DNA of 64,000 nucleotides from JBGTFE01 sp041747435. GTDB taxonomy: Bacteria; Acidobacteriota; Blastocatellia; Pyrinomonadales; Pyrinomonadaceae. Made by a program: the position numbers and the translations under genes. Under the pieces are notes generated by a model. It did no database searches. It saw only the letters and a list, made by a program, of their open reading frames with translations, and was not told the DNA's origin. Each line of letters opens with the position of its first letter. Positions within the stretch are counted from its first letter, which is position 1. Of this stretch, positions 49,899-59,196 are shown piece by piece. The DNA lies in assembly GCA_041747435.1 (NCBI GenBank), contig JBGTFE010000062.1, positions 5,167 to 69,166 on the forward strand. The letters are read 5' to 3'.

Positions 49899-50711
49899 CT
49901 AAAGCTTCAAATCTTTTTTCAAATCCTTCGCTCCCGAAGGTTTGGCGAAGATCGAATCTGGAATCGGTTTGTTAAACTCCATCGATTCATAGTTTATTCG
50001 ACTTGTTTGGATGCCGTTAACGAAATGATCGATTATAAAAGGTGTTTTTATGCCCTGAATATCGACAAATTGCGCATATCTATCTTCCTCTTTCAACTCT
50101 TCGCCTTCCTCGGTTTTGTGTTTATATACAGCCTTCACAGGCATTCCGTCGGTTGCGGAAAATTCAAACTCGACCGCCAGATCATCGTCATAAACGAGTC
50201 GGATAACTTCGTTTCGCACGCCGATCCCGGCTTCGCGTTTGCCAACGTAAGTCAGCGTAGCCTTTCCGCGCCAAAATCCGCGCAGCAGATGATCTAAACT
50301 GACGCGCATTCCGCGTTTGAAATATTCGATCTGATTTTCCGTCTGATCTCTCAGGGCATCGGCGGCGCCGTCAAAAACCCAGCCGCTTCCGCCCGAATTT
50401 GTCTGAACATTTTTTTGACCCTTTAGCTTAAATTCGGTGCGCTCATTGTAAGGGAAAACGATAACGTCGAGAAACGTCTGAAAAACGAGGGGCGTGCCGG
50501 CGCGCATTTGGTGAAATTTCCCGCGCCCGACCTGCGTCTTTACCTGCAAATATTTTTCGCCACCTAGATTTTCGATCGCTTTTTTAATAATTGATTCGGC
50601 TTTCTCGTCGTGTTGGGCTGTTTGAGAAAAAGAGAAAATTACCGCGCCGAAAACAAAATAAGTAAGGAAAAAAAACTGGATAGGAATCTTAATTTCCCGG
50701 TTCAAATTCAT
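49899..50711 (-). CDS. LolA-like outer-membrane lipoprotein-sorting protein
   Basis: A signal peptide (FFLTYFVFGAVIFSFSQ) is followed by the start of a LolA/LppX-type fold (AESIIKKAIENLGGEKYLQV). Beta-strand pairs then run to the C-terminus, with YAQFVDIQGIKTPFIIDHF as the usual closing sheet. Such proteins carry lipid or hydrophobic cargo across the periplasm; many Acidobacteria members are orphan. 270 residues. It overlaps the upstream TonB_C gene by 23 bp, so the two are probably co-transcribed. Confidence 0.75.
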   Translation of the reverse strand: MNLNREIKIPIQFFFLTYFVFGAVIFSFSQTAQHDEKAESIIKKAIENLGGEKYLQVKTQVGRGKFHQMRAGTPLVFQTFLDVIVFPYNERTEFKLKGQKNVQTNSGGSGWVFDGAADALRDQTENQIEYFKRGMRVSLDHLLRGFWRGKATLTYVGKREAGIGVRNEVIRLVYDDDLAVEFEFSATDGMPVKAVYKHKTEEGEELKEEDRYAQFVDIQGIKTPFIIDHFVNGIQTSRINYESMEFNKPIPDSIFAKPSGAKDLKKDLKL

Positions 50712-51375
50712 ATTCGATTTCTCGCTCTACACTGGCTTTTGCATTATTAGTATAAATGGCAGGCTCGAATCTTAACTTTTTTGCTGCTTCAACCGCTTTA
50801 TCGTTAAACTCCTTTGGCAGTTCGCTTGTGACGCTTTCTATGCGAACTTCGCCGGAAGACATTAAGAGTATTTTCAGCTTTACGACTCCACCGATTTGCT
50901 CGAACTTTTCACCCGCCGGATATTCCGGCTTCGGTTTCTCTAGAATTATAGCCTTGCTTTTGATGTCCTTGTCATCTTCCTTGACTACAATCGAAAAGTG
51001 GAATTTGACCAGTTTGACTACGTTAATCGGCTTCCCGTTTCTTTTCGCCGGCTCAAACTGAATTTGTTTTGCCGCCGCAATAGCCTGTTCGGTCAAGCCG
51101 TAAGCCAAGCCGGAAACAACGGAGACCGCACCTATTTTGCCACTTGCAAGGAAAATTACGCGCAGGGTTACATCACCTTCCACGTAATTTTCTTTTGCTT
51201 CATCCGTATATTTCGCCGGGACCCTGGAAAAGACGCGAACGGGCATATCGTTGGAAGCCAAAACTTGTTTATTTTCTTGTCCAACACTAATTCCGCCTCC
51301 GCGTCCGCTTTCCTGCGCAAAGCCGAAAACGCAAAAACAAAATATAAAGAGAATGATTGTACAAAATGTTTTCAT
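50689..51375 (-). CDS. Secreted protein with two TonB C-terminal domains
   Basis: A signal peptide (LFIFCFCVFGFAQ) precedes two TonB_C-like units. The first is YTDEAKENYVEGDVTLRVIF ... AIAAAKQIQFEPAKRNGK, the second YPAGEKFEQIGGVVKLKILL ... AVEAAKKLRFEPAI. The proline-rich spacer and the membrane-spanning energising helix of true TonB are absent. It likely binds periplasmic or outer-membrane partners. 228 residues. It forms a unit with the LolA-like gene. Confidence 0.85.
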   Translation of the reverse strand: MKTFCTIILFIFCFCVFGFAQESGRGGGISVGQENKQVLASNDMPVRVFSRVPAKYTDEAKENYVEGDVTLRVIFLASGKIGAVSVVSGLAYGLTEQAIAAAKQIQFEPAKRNGKPINVVKLVKFHFSIVVKEDDKDIKSKAIILEKPKPEYPAGEKFEQIGGVVKLKILLMSSGEVRIESVTSELPKEFNDKAVEAAKKLRFEPAIYTNNAKASVEREIEYEFEPGN

Positions 51376-51513
51376 TAGATTTCTCGAAAAAAAGCTTCAA
51401 CAAGATTTTATCACCAAAGCCTTTGATGCGAAAAGTTAATTTTCCGGTTCAATTGCTTTGGCACCTTGCGATTTAAACCTACGATGCGGAAAATAATTCA
51501 TCGAGGTTAATTC

Positions 51514-52176
51514 CTAAGGTTTGAAGTCGTAAACGACTGTCATTTGCTGCGAAACCGGGTTTTTGCTTTTTTTGTGAACGGCGGGCTGAAATTTTATTTT
51601 CGCTGCGGCTTCGAGCGCCGCCCGGTCAAATTCCTTCGGCATTGTGCTGTTCGCGCCGAAGACCTTTAGCTTACCGTCCGCAAAGAACGTGACCTGAACT
51701 TCAACTTTTCCCTTTAATTTTTCCGCAAGAAATTTAGACGGATAAGGCGGCGAGGGTTGCTCCAGGATCTTCGCCTTGGTTACGTTTTTGTCACCTTCCG
51801 CGTACAAAACTGAGACGATAAAGTCCACGGTCATTTTTACCGCAATTGGCTTTCCATTAAGTCTTGCCGGCTCAAAATACATTTTTTGCACCGCAGCCGT
51901 AAAAGCTTGCGTTACGCCTTCAGGTAAACCTTGAATGATAATGATGTCTCTGACCTTGCCGTCTTCACCAAGCGTGACGGAAGCCTTCAACGTGCCTTCG
52001 ACGCCGTTCTTTCGCGCCGCATCCGGATAATCAAAATTTGGAATGCCGTTAAATTTCGGCGGCTCGTCCGCTTGGACCCGGTCGAATTTGTACTGGTAGT
52101 TAAACGACAGCGATTGAGCCTGCGCGGCAGCGAAAACGCACACAATAAAAAATGCGCATGTGAAAAATTTCTTCAT
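51514..52176 (-). CDS. Second secreted double TonB_C domain protein
   Basis: Start at MKKFFTCAFFIVCVFAAAQA (52176), a signal peptide. Two TonB_C units follow (FDYPDAARKNGVEGTLKASV ... PPYPSKFLAEKLKGKVEVQV; each ends in MYFEPARLNGK or IKFQPAVHKKS). Layout and length equal those of the neighbour at 50689-51375, so they are tandem paralogues 138 bp apart. 220 residues. Confidence 0.85.
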   Translation of the reverse strand: MKKFFTCAFFIVCVFAAAQAQSLSFNYQYKFDRVQADEPPKFNGIPNFDYPDAARKNGVEGTLKASVTLGEDGKVRDIIIIQGLPEGVTQAFTAAVQKMYFEPARLNGKPIAVKMTVDFIVSVLYAEGDKNVTKAKILEQPSPPYPSKFLAEKLKGKVEVQVTFFADGKLKVFGANSTMPKEFDRAALEAAAKIKFQPAVHKKSKNPVSQQMTVVYDFKP

Positions 52177-52245
52177 AACAAAAAGGCTTTGATGAGATTT
52201 TATCACCAAAGCCCTTAATTTAGAAAGTATTTTTTGATCTTTAAG

Positions 52246-54525
52246 CTAATTCAAACTGAACGCATCGATCGGTTTGACCACGACTTCTCCGTCTTCGGCA
52301 TCGACGGTAAACTGCATGGCGGTTTTCCACGCGTTTGTGATCGGAAGCTTGACGTTCTGATCGATGTGTCGTTTTAGAAAACGCGCGCCGTAAGCCGGGC
52401 TGAAACCTTTTTCGGTCAGCGCGTCGATCGCAGATTCGGTCACATCAACGCGTTTGCCTTGGCGTTCCATACGGTGTTTTAGCTTGGCGATGTAAAGCTT
52501 TGCGATTTCCTTAACTTCATCCAACGTGAGCGGCGAAAATATTACGATCTCGTCAATTCGATTTCGAAATTCCGGCGAAAATCTTGTTTCCGCGGCTTTC
52601 ATAACTTCGCCTTTTATCTGCTTGACGTCGCCGAGCGTTTTTTGCCCAAAACCAAGCGGCTTTTCGTATTTCTTAAAGCTCTCCGAGCCGAGATTCGATG
52701 TCATAATTACGATCGCGTCCGAAAGATAAACCTTCTTTCCGCGCCCGTCGGTCAGCCATCCTTCGTCGAAAGCTTGCAGAAAAATATTCATCAAATACGG
52801 GTTGGCTTTTTCTACTTCGTCGAGCAGTAAAACCGTGTATGGATTTTCCCGAAGCTGCTCGGTCAAAATTCCGCCGCGCTCGCTACCGACGATTCCGCGC
52901 GGCATTCCGATAAGCTTTTCAATGCCGACCGTTCCCTCGCCATATTCGCTCATATCGATGCGAACCATTTTTTGCTCGTCGCCAAACATAAACTCGGCAA
53001 CTGCTTTCGCAAGCTCAGTTTTGCCGACTCCGGTCGGACCCAAAAACAGTAAAACTCCGTCCGGCGCGTAATGATTTTCCTTGAGCGGACCTTTGTTCAG
53101 ACGCAGTCTTTCGGCGACCGCTTTTACCGCCTCGATCTGCCCGATCACACGCTTGCCTAGGTCGCCTTCCATCACCGAAAAACGGTCGGAAGTATCGCGG
53201 TAGATCATATCTTGCGGAATGCGCGATTCCTGCGAAATGACCTCGATTATATGCTCGGGACGCACGATGAGTTCAGTCGGCTCGTTGATCTCAACCTTGA
53301 CCGAAGCCGTATCGAGCCAGCCGATCGCCTTGTCCGGCAAGTGCAGATTGCGAATGTATTTCGGCGCCATTTCAAGCGCCGTATTGATCGCTTCGTCTGA
53401 TATCGTTACCGAATAATTTTTTTCGAGGCGCGGGCGCACGCCGAAAAGAATTTCCTTCGTTTCGCTAATTGTCGGTTCATCGACCTTGACCAACCTAAAT
53501 CTGCGCGCAAGCGCTTCGTCTTCGCCGATATATTCCTTGTATTCGGTCAGCGTCGTGGCGCCGATGATACGCAGCTCGCCGCGCGAAAGCGCCGATTTGA
53601 ACATATTTCCGGCGTCCGAGCTCGTTCCCATCGCCGCGCCGGCGCCAATTATCGTATGCGCTTCGTCGATGAAAAGAATGAGTTCGCTTTTTTCTTTGAC
53701 TTCGTCGATGATGCCTTTGATGCGCTCTTCAAACATTCCGCGCAGCATCGTTCCGGCGACGAGTCCGCCCATTTGAAGCTGAACGATATGCGAACCCCGA
53801 AGCCGTTCGGGAACTTTTTCCGGCTCTAATTCGATAAGCCGCGCAAGACCTTCGACAACCGCAGTTTTTCCGACGCCCGGTTCGCCGACGAGCATCGGCG
53901 AATTCGAACGCTCGCGATGCGATAAGATCTCGATCATCTGCCGGATCTCTTGCTCGCGACCGATCGTCGGCGGAATTTTGTCCTGGTGGGCGAGTTTGTT
54001 CAAGCTGACGCCGAAGTGTTTAAGATACGAAGGCAGCTCGTATTTTTTGCGAGCGCGTTCTTCTTCCTTTTCGATCTTGCGAATGCGCGTCCGCGCCGTC
54101 TGCGCGACTTCTTCGGCGGGAACACCGAGATTCTGGAGAACGTCGTTTAAAAGACTGCGCTCGTCGTTCGAAAGAACATAAAAAATATCGCTGGCTTCGA
54201 TAACGCGGCGACCTTGCGAGCGCGCGCGGTCCATCGCGCGTTTGAAAAGCTCGGTTGTTTCCGGCGCAATTCGAAAGCCTTTTCCAAGATGCTGCCTGCC
54301 GCTTTCCATACGTTTTTCGATCAAAAGCTTTACCGACCGCGGATCAACCGCGAGATCGCGCATCGTGGAGTTAAAAAGGTCGGCTTCTTCGTTGGTGAGC
54401 GCGTGCAGAATATGCTCGATGGAAACGTAATTCTGGTCGCGCCGCTTGGATTCGTCCAAAGCGGTTTCCAGTATCTTTCGTCCGCTCTCGCTAAATTTGT
54501 CTTTGTATGCGTCTATATCTGCCAT
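52246..54525 (-). CDS. ClpA/ClpC-type AAA+ unfoldase
   Basis: The 759-residue protein has a Clp N-domain (residues 1-150) and AAA-1 (Walker A GEPGVGKTAVVEG). AAA-2 follows (GPTGVGKTELAKA, LLDEVEKANPYLMN), with an LGF ClpP-docking tripeptide in KPLGFGQKT. There is no ClpB M-domain and no ClpC UVR motif between the rings. It should feed ClpP. It is the last gene of the heat-shock block, 149 bp after grpE. It may have its own promoter. Confidence 0.9.
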   Translation of the reverse strand: MADIDAYKDKFSESGRKILETALDESKRRDQNYVSIEHILHALTNEEADLFNSTMRDLAVDPRSVKLLIEKRMESGRQHLGKGFRIAPETTELFKRAMDRARSQGRRVIEASDIFYVLSNDERSLLNDVLQNLGVPAEEVAQTARTRIRKIEKEEERARKKYELPSYLKHFGVSLNKLAHQDKIPPTIGREQEIRQMIEILSHRERSNSPMLVGEPGVGKTAVVEGLARLIELEPEKVPERLRGSHIVQLQMGGLVAGTMLRGMFEERIKGIIDEVKEKSELILFIDEAHTIIGAGAAMGTSSDAGNMFKSALSRGELRIIGATTLTEYKEYIGEDEALARRFRLVKVDEPTISETKEILFGVRPRLEKNYSVTISDEAINTALEMAPKYIRNLHLPDKAIGWLDTASVKVEINEPTELIVRPEHIIEVISQESRIPQDMIYRDTSDRFSVMEGDLGKRVIGQIEAVKAVAERLRLNKGPLKENHYAPDGVLLFLGPTGVGKTELAKAVAEFMFGDEQKMVRIDMSEYGEGTVGIEKLIGMPRGIVGSERGGILTEQLRENPYTVLLLDEVEKANPYLMNIFLQAFDEGWLTDGRGKKVYLSDAIVIMTSNLGSESFKKYEKPLGFGQKTLGDVKQIKGEVMKAAETRFSPEFRNRIDEIVIFSPLTLDEVKEIAKLYIAKLKHRMERQGKRVDVTESAIDALTEKGFSPAYGARFLKRHIDQNVKLPITNAWKTAMQFTVDAEDGEVVVKPIDAFSLN

Positions 54526-54674
54526 AAAATTGCTTTTTCTATCTCTAAAACTCCCGATAGCTCAGATGCGAGACGGCAGTCAACTTCTGCCCGCATTAAT
54601 AATACCATTTGAAAAGATTTGCGAAAAGAACTTTCGACGCGATCGTAAATCTTCGTTCCGCACTTTCCGAAATT

Positions 54675-55340
54675 TTACTCGCCTGCCTTCTGCGCCAAGC
54701 CTTTCCCGACCTGAACGCGCGCCGGTCGGAGAAGCTTATCGCCGAATTTATAACCGCGCGAATATTCGGCGGTGATGTTTCCGTCGTTTTCGGCTTCGGT
54801 TTCCGCCATGTCGATCGCCTCGTGAACTTCCGGATCAAACTTCGTCCCGATTGACGGAACTGCCTCGACGCCGACACTAATCAGCGCCTTTTCAAAAGAT
54901 CGCGCCGTGCCTTTTACGCCGTCGAGCAAGTGTTCGAAAGAAGCGTCGGTTTCGCTCGCTTGTATCGCCAAATTCAAATTGTCCAGAACGGGCAGAAGCG
55001 CCGTTAAAAAATTGAACTGCGCCTGCTTTGCGCGATCTTCGAGCGACTTTTGCATTCGCCCGCGCATTTCCTGTGTCTCGCGTTCTCGCTGCGCATTCGC
55101 CTCGTCAAATTTCGCCTGAACGCCGACGAGCTTTGTTTCGGCGGCTTCGCGGCGCGCTTTTTCTTCCTTCAGTTTATTTTCAAGTTCGGTTTCAAGCGCC
55201 GTCTTTAAAGGCTCTTTTACTTTTTCCTCCTCCGCGTACGGGTGAAGCTCGCCGTCATCATTAAAACGGCGTTTGTCCTTGAATTGAATTTCCGCCTCGC
55301 TTTCTTCAATAAATTCTTCTTTAATATCTTGCTCACTCAT
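54675..55340 (-). CDS. grpE: Nucleotide exchange factor GrpE
   Basis: Start at MSEQDIKEEFIEE (55340). An acidic N-terminus and a long coiled coil (EAAETKLVGVQAKFDEANAQ) are followed by the GrpE core (FNFLTALLPVLDNLNLAIQA ... AEYSRGYKFGDKLLRPARVQ). It exchanges nucleotide on DnaK. 221 residues, slightly long. DnaK and DnaJ are not in the window. Between clpB and the clpC-like gene on the same strand. Confidence 0.95.
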   Translation of the reverse strand: MSEQDIKEEFIEESEAEIQFKDKRRFNDDGELHPYAEEEKVKEPLKTALETELENKLKEEKARREAAETKLVGVQAKFDEANAQRERETQEMRGRMQKSLEDRAKQAQFNFLTALLPVLDNLNLAIQASETDASFEHLLDGVKGTARSFEKALISVGVEAVPSIGTKFDPEVHEAIDMAETEAENDGNITAEYSRGYKFGDKLLRPARVQVGKGLAQKAGE

Positions 55341-55428
55341 CTTCTTTTTCTTTAACCAGGTCATATATTTTGATAAATAATTTGCTCAAATCAGTCTAAC
55401 AAACCATTTATCTTTTGGGAAAAATCTC

Positions 55429-58023
55429 TTATGCTGACGCGGTCGCCGTTCCCGATTCAAATTTCAGTTCGCCGTTTTCGGCAGAAACTTTGATCGTTTG
55501 TCCGCTCAAAATATCGCCATTCAGAATTTTTGTCGCCAGCGGATTTTGAATCATTGTTTGGATCGCGCGTTTCAAAGGTCTTGCGCCAAACGTTGGATCA
55601 TAACCTTCCGTAACGAGCAATTCTTTAGCCGATGGATCAAGCTCGATCTGGATTCCGCGCTCGCCGAGCATTTTGCGCAGGCGTTCGAGTTGGACGTCGA
55701 TGATCTGCGCAATCTCGTCTTTTCCGAGCTGCCGGAAAACAACAATATCGTCGACGCGATTTAGAAATTCCGGCTTGAAATGCGATCGCAAAACGTCCAA
55801 AACCATCTCTTTAATCGGTGTATCGACGAGCGTCGAAGACTGGATCTCGCGCGATCCAAGGTTCGACGTCATTATCAAAACCGTATTCTTAAAATCGACG
55901 ACGCGACCTTTCGAATCGGTCAAACGACCGTCGTCCAAAATTTGTAAAAGTATATTGAAAACGTCGGGATGCGCTTTTTCTATCTCGTCAAAAAGCACGA
56001 CCGAATATGGACGGCGTCGAACCGATTCCGTCAACTGCCCGCCTTCGTCGTAGCCGACGTAACCGGGCGGCGCGCCGATCATCCGCGCAACCGCATGCTT
56101 TTCCATATATTCGGACATATCGAGCCTCACCAAGGCGCGCTCGTCGTCAAATAAAAATTCGGCGAGCGTTTTCGCGGTTTCGGTTTTGCCAACACCGGTC
56201 GGACCTAGGAATATGAACGAACCGATCGGTCGGTTCGGATCCTGCAACCCGGCGCGCGAACGGCGAACCGCGTTTGCGACCGCTTCGAGCGCTTCGTCCT
56301 GCCCGATAACGCGTTTGCGAAGATTCTCTTCCATCTTCACGAGTTTCTGCATTTCGCCTTCGAGCATCTTTGAAACCGGAACACCGGTCCACTTCGCGAC
56401 GACTTCCGCGACATCTTCTTCATCGACTTCTTCCTTTAGAAAAACACCGTCGGTTTGCAGTTCCGCAAGCCGCGCCTTTTCGTCTGTAAGAAGTTTATCG
56501 AGCTCAGGGATCTTGCCGTATTGAAGCTTTGCGGCTGTTTCAAGATCGCCCGCTTGCCGTGCCTGCTCGAGCTGCAATTTTGCTTCTTCGAGCTGCTCTT
56601 TCGCCGTGCGCATCTTCTCGATCTCTTCTTTTTCCGACTGCCATTTTGCTTTCATCGCGCCGCTTTTTTCCTTCAGATCTGCAATGCGCTTTTCGATGTC
56701 GTCAAGACGCTCTTTTGACTTTTTGTCTGTCTCGCGCGAGAGCGCCTGCTTTTCGATCTCGAGCTGCATTATTTCGCGTTCGAGAATGTCGATCTCCTGC
56801 GGCAGACTGTCGATTTCAATTCTCAATTTCGACGCTGCTTCATCGATCAGATCGATCGCCTTATCGGGCAAAAATCTATCCGTAATGTAGCGATTTGATA
56901 ACGTCGCCGCTGCAACGATCGCGGCGTCGGTGATACGAACGCCGTGATGAACTTCGTATTTTTCCTTCAAACCGCGAAGGATCGCGATCGTGTCTTCGAC
57001 CGAAGGCTCGCCGACGTAAACCTGCTGAAAACGACGTTCGAGCGCTTTATCTTTTTCAATATATTTCTGAAATTCGTTAAGAGTCGTCGCGCCGACACAT
57101 TTCAAAGTTCCGCGCGCGAGCGCCGGCTTTAACATATTCGAAGCGTCGATCGCGCCTTCCGAAGCGCCCGCGCCGACCAAAGTGTGAAGTTCGTCGATAA
57201 ACAAAATAATTTGCCCGTCCGATTTTTCAATTTCCTTTAAAACGGCTTTCAAGCGGTCTTCAAATTCGCCGCGATATTTCGCACCGGCGAGCATTGAACC
57301 CAAATCGAGCGAAACAAGCTTTTTATTTTTCAACGTTTCCGGCACGTCGCCCGAAACGATTCGCTGCGCCAAGCCTTCAACGATCGCCGTTTTTCCGACG
57401 CCAGGCTCGCCGATCAAAACCGGATTGTTTTTTGTGCGTCGGGATAAAACCTGAATCGTTCGTCTAATTTCGTCGTCGCGTCCGATCACGGGATCGAGTT
57501 TTCCTTTTCGCGCGCGTTCCGTAAGATCGAGCGCATATTTTTCGAGCGCCTGAAAATTTTCTTCGGCGTTTTGATCGGTGATCCGCGCGCCGCCGCGCAT
57601 TTCCGTAATAACTTTTTCAAGATCTTCTTTTGTAATTCCGTTTGAGCGCAAAATTCTTCCCGCGTCGCCTTCCTTTTCATCCGCGATCGCCAAAAGCAAA
57701 TGCTCGGTCGACATGTATTCGTCCTTCATCGCTTCGGCTTCTTTTTGCGCTTCCTGAAAGATCGTGTTTATCCGCGGCGAGAAATATTGCTGCCCGCCCG
57801 AAACTTGGGGAAACCGCGCGATCGCCGCCTGAACATCAGTCAAAATTGTCTGCGAATTTGCGCCGATCTTTCCCAGAATCGGACGCAGCGTTCCTTCTTT
57901 CTGCTCGAGCATCGATGCAAGCAGATGTTCGGGCTCGACCTGCTGGTTCTGATGTTTTTCAGCAGCGCCGATAGCTTCCTGAACTGCTTCCTGTCCGCGA
58001 ATTGTAAATCTGTCAAATCTCAT
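55429..58023 (-). CDS. clpB: Disaggregase ClpB
   Basis: N-domain (FTIRGQEAVQEAIGAAEKHQ), AAA-1 with GEPGVGKTAIVEG, the coiled M-domain around residues 405-525 (LEREIMQLEIEKQALSRETD), and AAA-2 with GPTGVGKTETAKT. The LGF ClpP-docking motif is absent, as expected for ClpB. It rescues aggregated proteins with DnaK. 864 residues, normal. It follows hsp20 with a 77-bp gap filled by a hairpin repeat. Confidence 0.96.
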   Translation of the reverse strand: MRFDRFTIRGQEAVQEAIGAAEKHQNQQVEPEHLLASMLEQKEGTLRPILGKIGANSQTILTDVQAAIARFPQVSGGQQYFSPRINTIFQEAQKEAEAMKDEYMSTEHLLLAIADEKEGDAGRILRSNGITKEDLEKVITEMRGGARITDQNAEENFQALEKYALDLTERARKGKLDPVIGRDDEIRRTIQVLSRRTKNNPVLIGEPGVGKTAIVEGLAQRIVSGDVPETLKNKKLVSLDLGSMLAGAKYRGEFEDRLKAVLKEIEKSDGQIILFIDELHTLVGAGASEGAIDASNMLKPALARGTLKCVGATTLNEFQKYIEKDKALERRFQQVYVGEPSVEDTIAILRGLKEKYEVHHGVRITDAAIVAAATLSNRYITDRFLPDKAIDLIDEAASKLRIEIDSLPQEIDILEREIMQLEIEKQALSRETDKKSKERLDDIEKRIADLKEKSGAMKAKWQSEKEEIEKMRTAKEQLEEAKLQLEQARQAGDLETAAKLQYGKIPELDKLLTDEKARLAELQTDGVFLKEEVDEEDVAEVVAKWTGVPVSKMLEGEMQKLVKMEENLRKRVIGQDEALEAVANAVRRSRAGLQDPNRPIGSFIFLGPTGVGKTETAKTLAEFLFDDERALVRLDMSEYMEKHAVARMIGAPPGYVGYDEGGQLTESVRRRPYSVVLFDEIEKAHPDVFNILLQILDDGRLTDSKGRVVDFKNTVLIMTSNLGSREIQSSTLVDTPIKEMVLDVLRSHFKPEFLNRVDDIVVFRQLGKDEIAQIIDVQLERLRKMLGERGIQIELDPSAKELLVTEGYDPTFGARPLKRAIQTMIQNPLATKILNGDILSGQTIKVSAENGELKFESGTATASA

Positions 58024-58035
58024 TTTTATAAATTA

Positions 58036-58093
58036 ACAGGGATGAAGATGATAAAAAAGATCACAAAATCGCTTTTATCCCTTTCATCCCTGT
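58036..58093. repeat. ACAGGGATGAA inverted repeat between hsp20 and clpB
   Basis: ACAGGGATGAA (58036-58046) pairs perfectly with TTCATCCCTGT (58083-58093); the interior is A-rich with AAAAAAGATCA. The element at 35584-35627 shares the ends and the AAGATCA/TTTTATCCC interior. Confidence 0.75.
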
Positions 58094-58100
58094 AAATGAA

Positions 58101-58604
58101 CTAAGCGTTCGCCGTTTCCGACTTTGCTTCGGTGTCAATCGTTTTCGGCTGCGTTTGTCCTTCGCCCGCTTTGATCTCGATGCGGCGCGGCTTCGCTTCC
58201 TCGCGTTTCGCCAAAGTCAGCCGCAAAACGCCGTTTTCAAATTCGGCGTTCGCGTTCTCGCTCGAAACCGTCGGCGGCAGCGTGAACGAACGCGTAAAGC
58301 TTCCGTAGCTGCGTTCGACGCGATGAAAATTATCGCCTTCGTCCTTTTTCTCGAATTTGCGCTCGCCGTGAAGCGTCAAAACGTTGTTTTCGATCGAAAT
58401 ATCAACGTCTTCCGGTTTCATTCCGGCAAGATCGGCTTCGAGAACGATTTGGTCTTTGTTCTCAAAAATATCGACCTGCGGGCTCCACGCGCCACGCATC
58501 AGGTCGCTCTCTTCGCTGCGCGGAAAGCTCGAAGCAAACAAGCGGTTCACTTCATCCTGCAAACTTCGCATCTCACGAAAAGGATCGTATCTGATGATGT
58601 TCAT
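58101..58604 (-). CDS. Small heat-shock protein Hsp20
   Basis: Alpha-crystallin domain at residues 42-135 (ENKDQIVLEADLAGMKPEDV ... ANAEFENGVLRLTLAKREEA). The N-terminus matches the DPFREMRSLQDEVNRLF class. It holds unfolding proteins for ClpB/DnaK. A GGAGG ribosome-binding site precedes the ATG. 167 residues; first gene of the heat-shock block with a strong promoter and an inverted-repeat leader. Confidence 0.95.
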   Translation of the reverse strand: MNIIRYDPFREMRSLQDEVNRLFASSFPRSEESDLMRGAWSPQVDIFENKDQIVLEADLAGMKPEDVDISIENNVLTLHGERKFEKKDEGDNFHRVERSYGSFTRSFTLPPTVSSENANAEFENGVLRLTLAKREEAKPRRIEIKAGEGQTQPKTIDTEAKSETANA

Positions 58605-58633
58605 TGATTGTTTCCTCCAAATAACTAGTATTT

Positions 58634-58662
58634 TCAGACTAAATTATAAAATTGTAGTCTAA
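58634..58662. promoter_or_regulatory. Inverted repeat in the hsp20 leader
   Basis: TCAGACTA and TAGTCTAA (N13 between) are complementary except one position. It lies between the -10 and the start codon. It is not CIRCE. The half-site GTTAGACT recurs upstream of grpE near 55390-55400. Confidence 0.5.
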
Positions 58663-58666
58663 CGGC

Positions 58667-58695
58667 ATAATATAATCTGAGTGGCATCATGTCAA
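58667..58695 (-). promoter_or_regulatory. Promoter of hsp20-clpB-grpE
   Basis: Minus strand: -35 TTGACA (58690-58695), 17-bp spacer, -10 TATTAT (58667-58672). The TTGACA lies next to the divergent permease gene region. Confidence 0.7.
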
Positions 58696-58812
58696 GTCCG
58701 CTTACAAAAAATTTTTATCTGCAAAAAATCCAATTTTTATGCGTTTTCAGGTGACACTTTGGGCTCACGTCGGTTATATTTAGCTTGCAAAAGCCGAAAT
58801 AAAGGTAACGAG

Positions 58813-59196
58813 ATGTTCTATTTGTTAATTATTTCCAGCGTAGTTTTTGTCTTCGGATTGGTAGCAATGGAGATTTATAAAAGGCGATTGAATAAAAAAG
58901 AGCTCGTAGAGTTCAGACAGAAGACTTTTCAAGACCAATGGTGGCTATATGCAGTGAGTTTTCTGCTTCCCGTTTTGGGAATTTTTTTGCAGAACGTGTT
59001 TGCTTTGTCCGCGGCGGTTCTAATAAGACTTTTCTGCGTGTTTTTGCTTGTTTGGACGATAAGGGTAATAATGCGGGTACAAAAATCAAACCTGCCGAAA
59101 GGTCTTATTAAAACCTACGTCATCCTTTCGGCGATTCAATTGATTTCCGGATTCGCATTTTTCGTATCTTTGGTATCTTTCGACGCAACAAAATGA
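58813..59196 (+). CDS. Unknown membrane protein with four helices
   Basis: Start at MFYLLIISSVVFVFGLVAM (58813), 8 bp after AAAGG; an earlier ATG at 58681 would add a run of non-native-looking residues. Four hydrophobic helices are visible, and the last begins near residue 100. I recognise no family. It is coupled by ATGA to the ABC permease that follows, so it may be an accessory of the nucleoside transporter. 127 residues. Confidence 0.6.
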   Translation: MFYLLIISSVVFVFGLVAMEIYKRRLNKKELVEFRQKTFQDQWWLYAVSFLLPVLGIFLQNVFALSAAVLIRLFCVFLLVWTIRVIMRVQKSNLPKGLIKTYVILSAIQLISGFAFFVSLVSFDATK

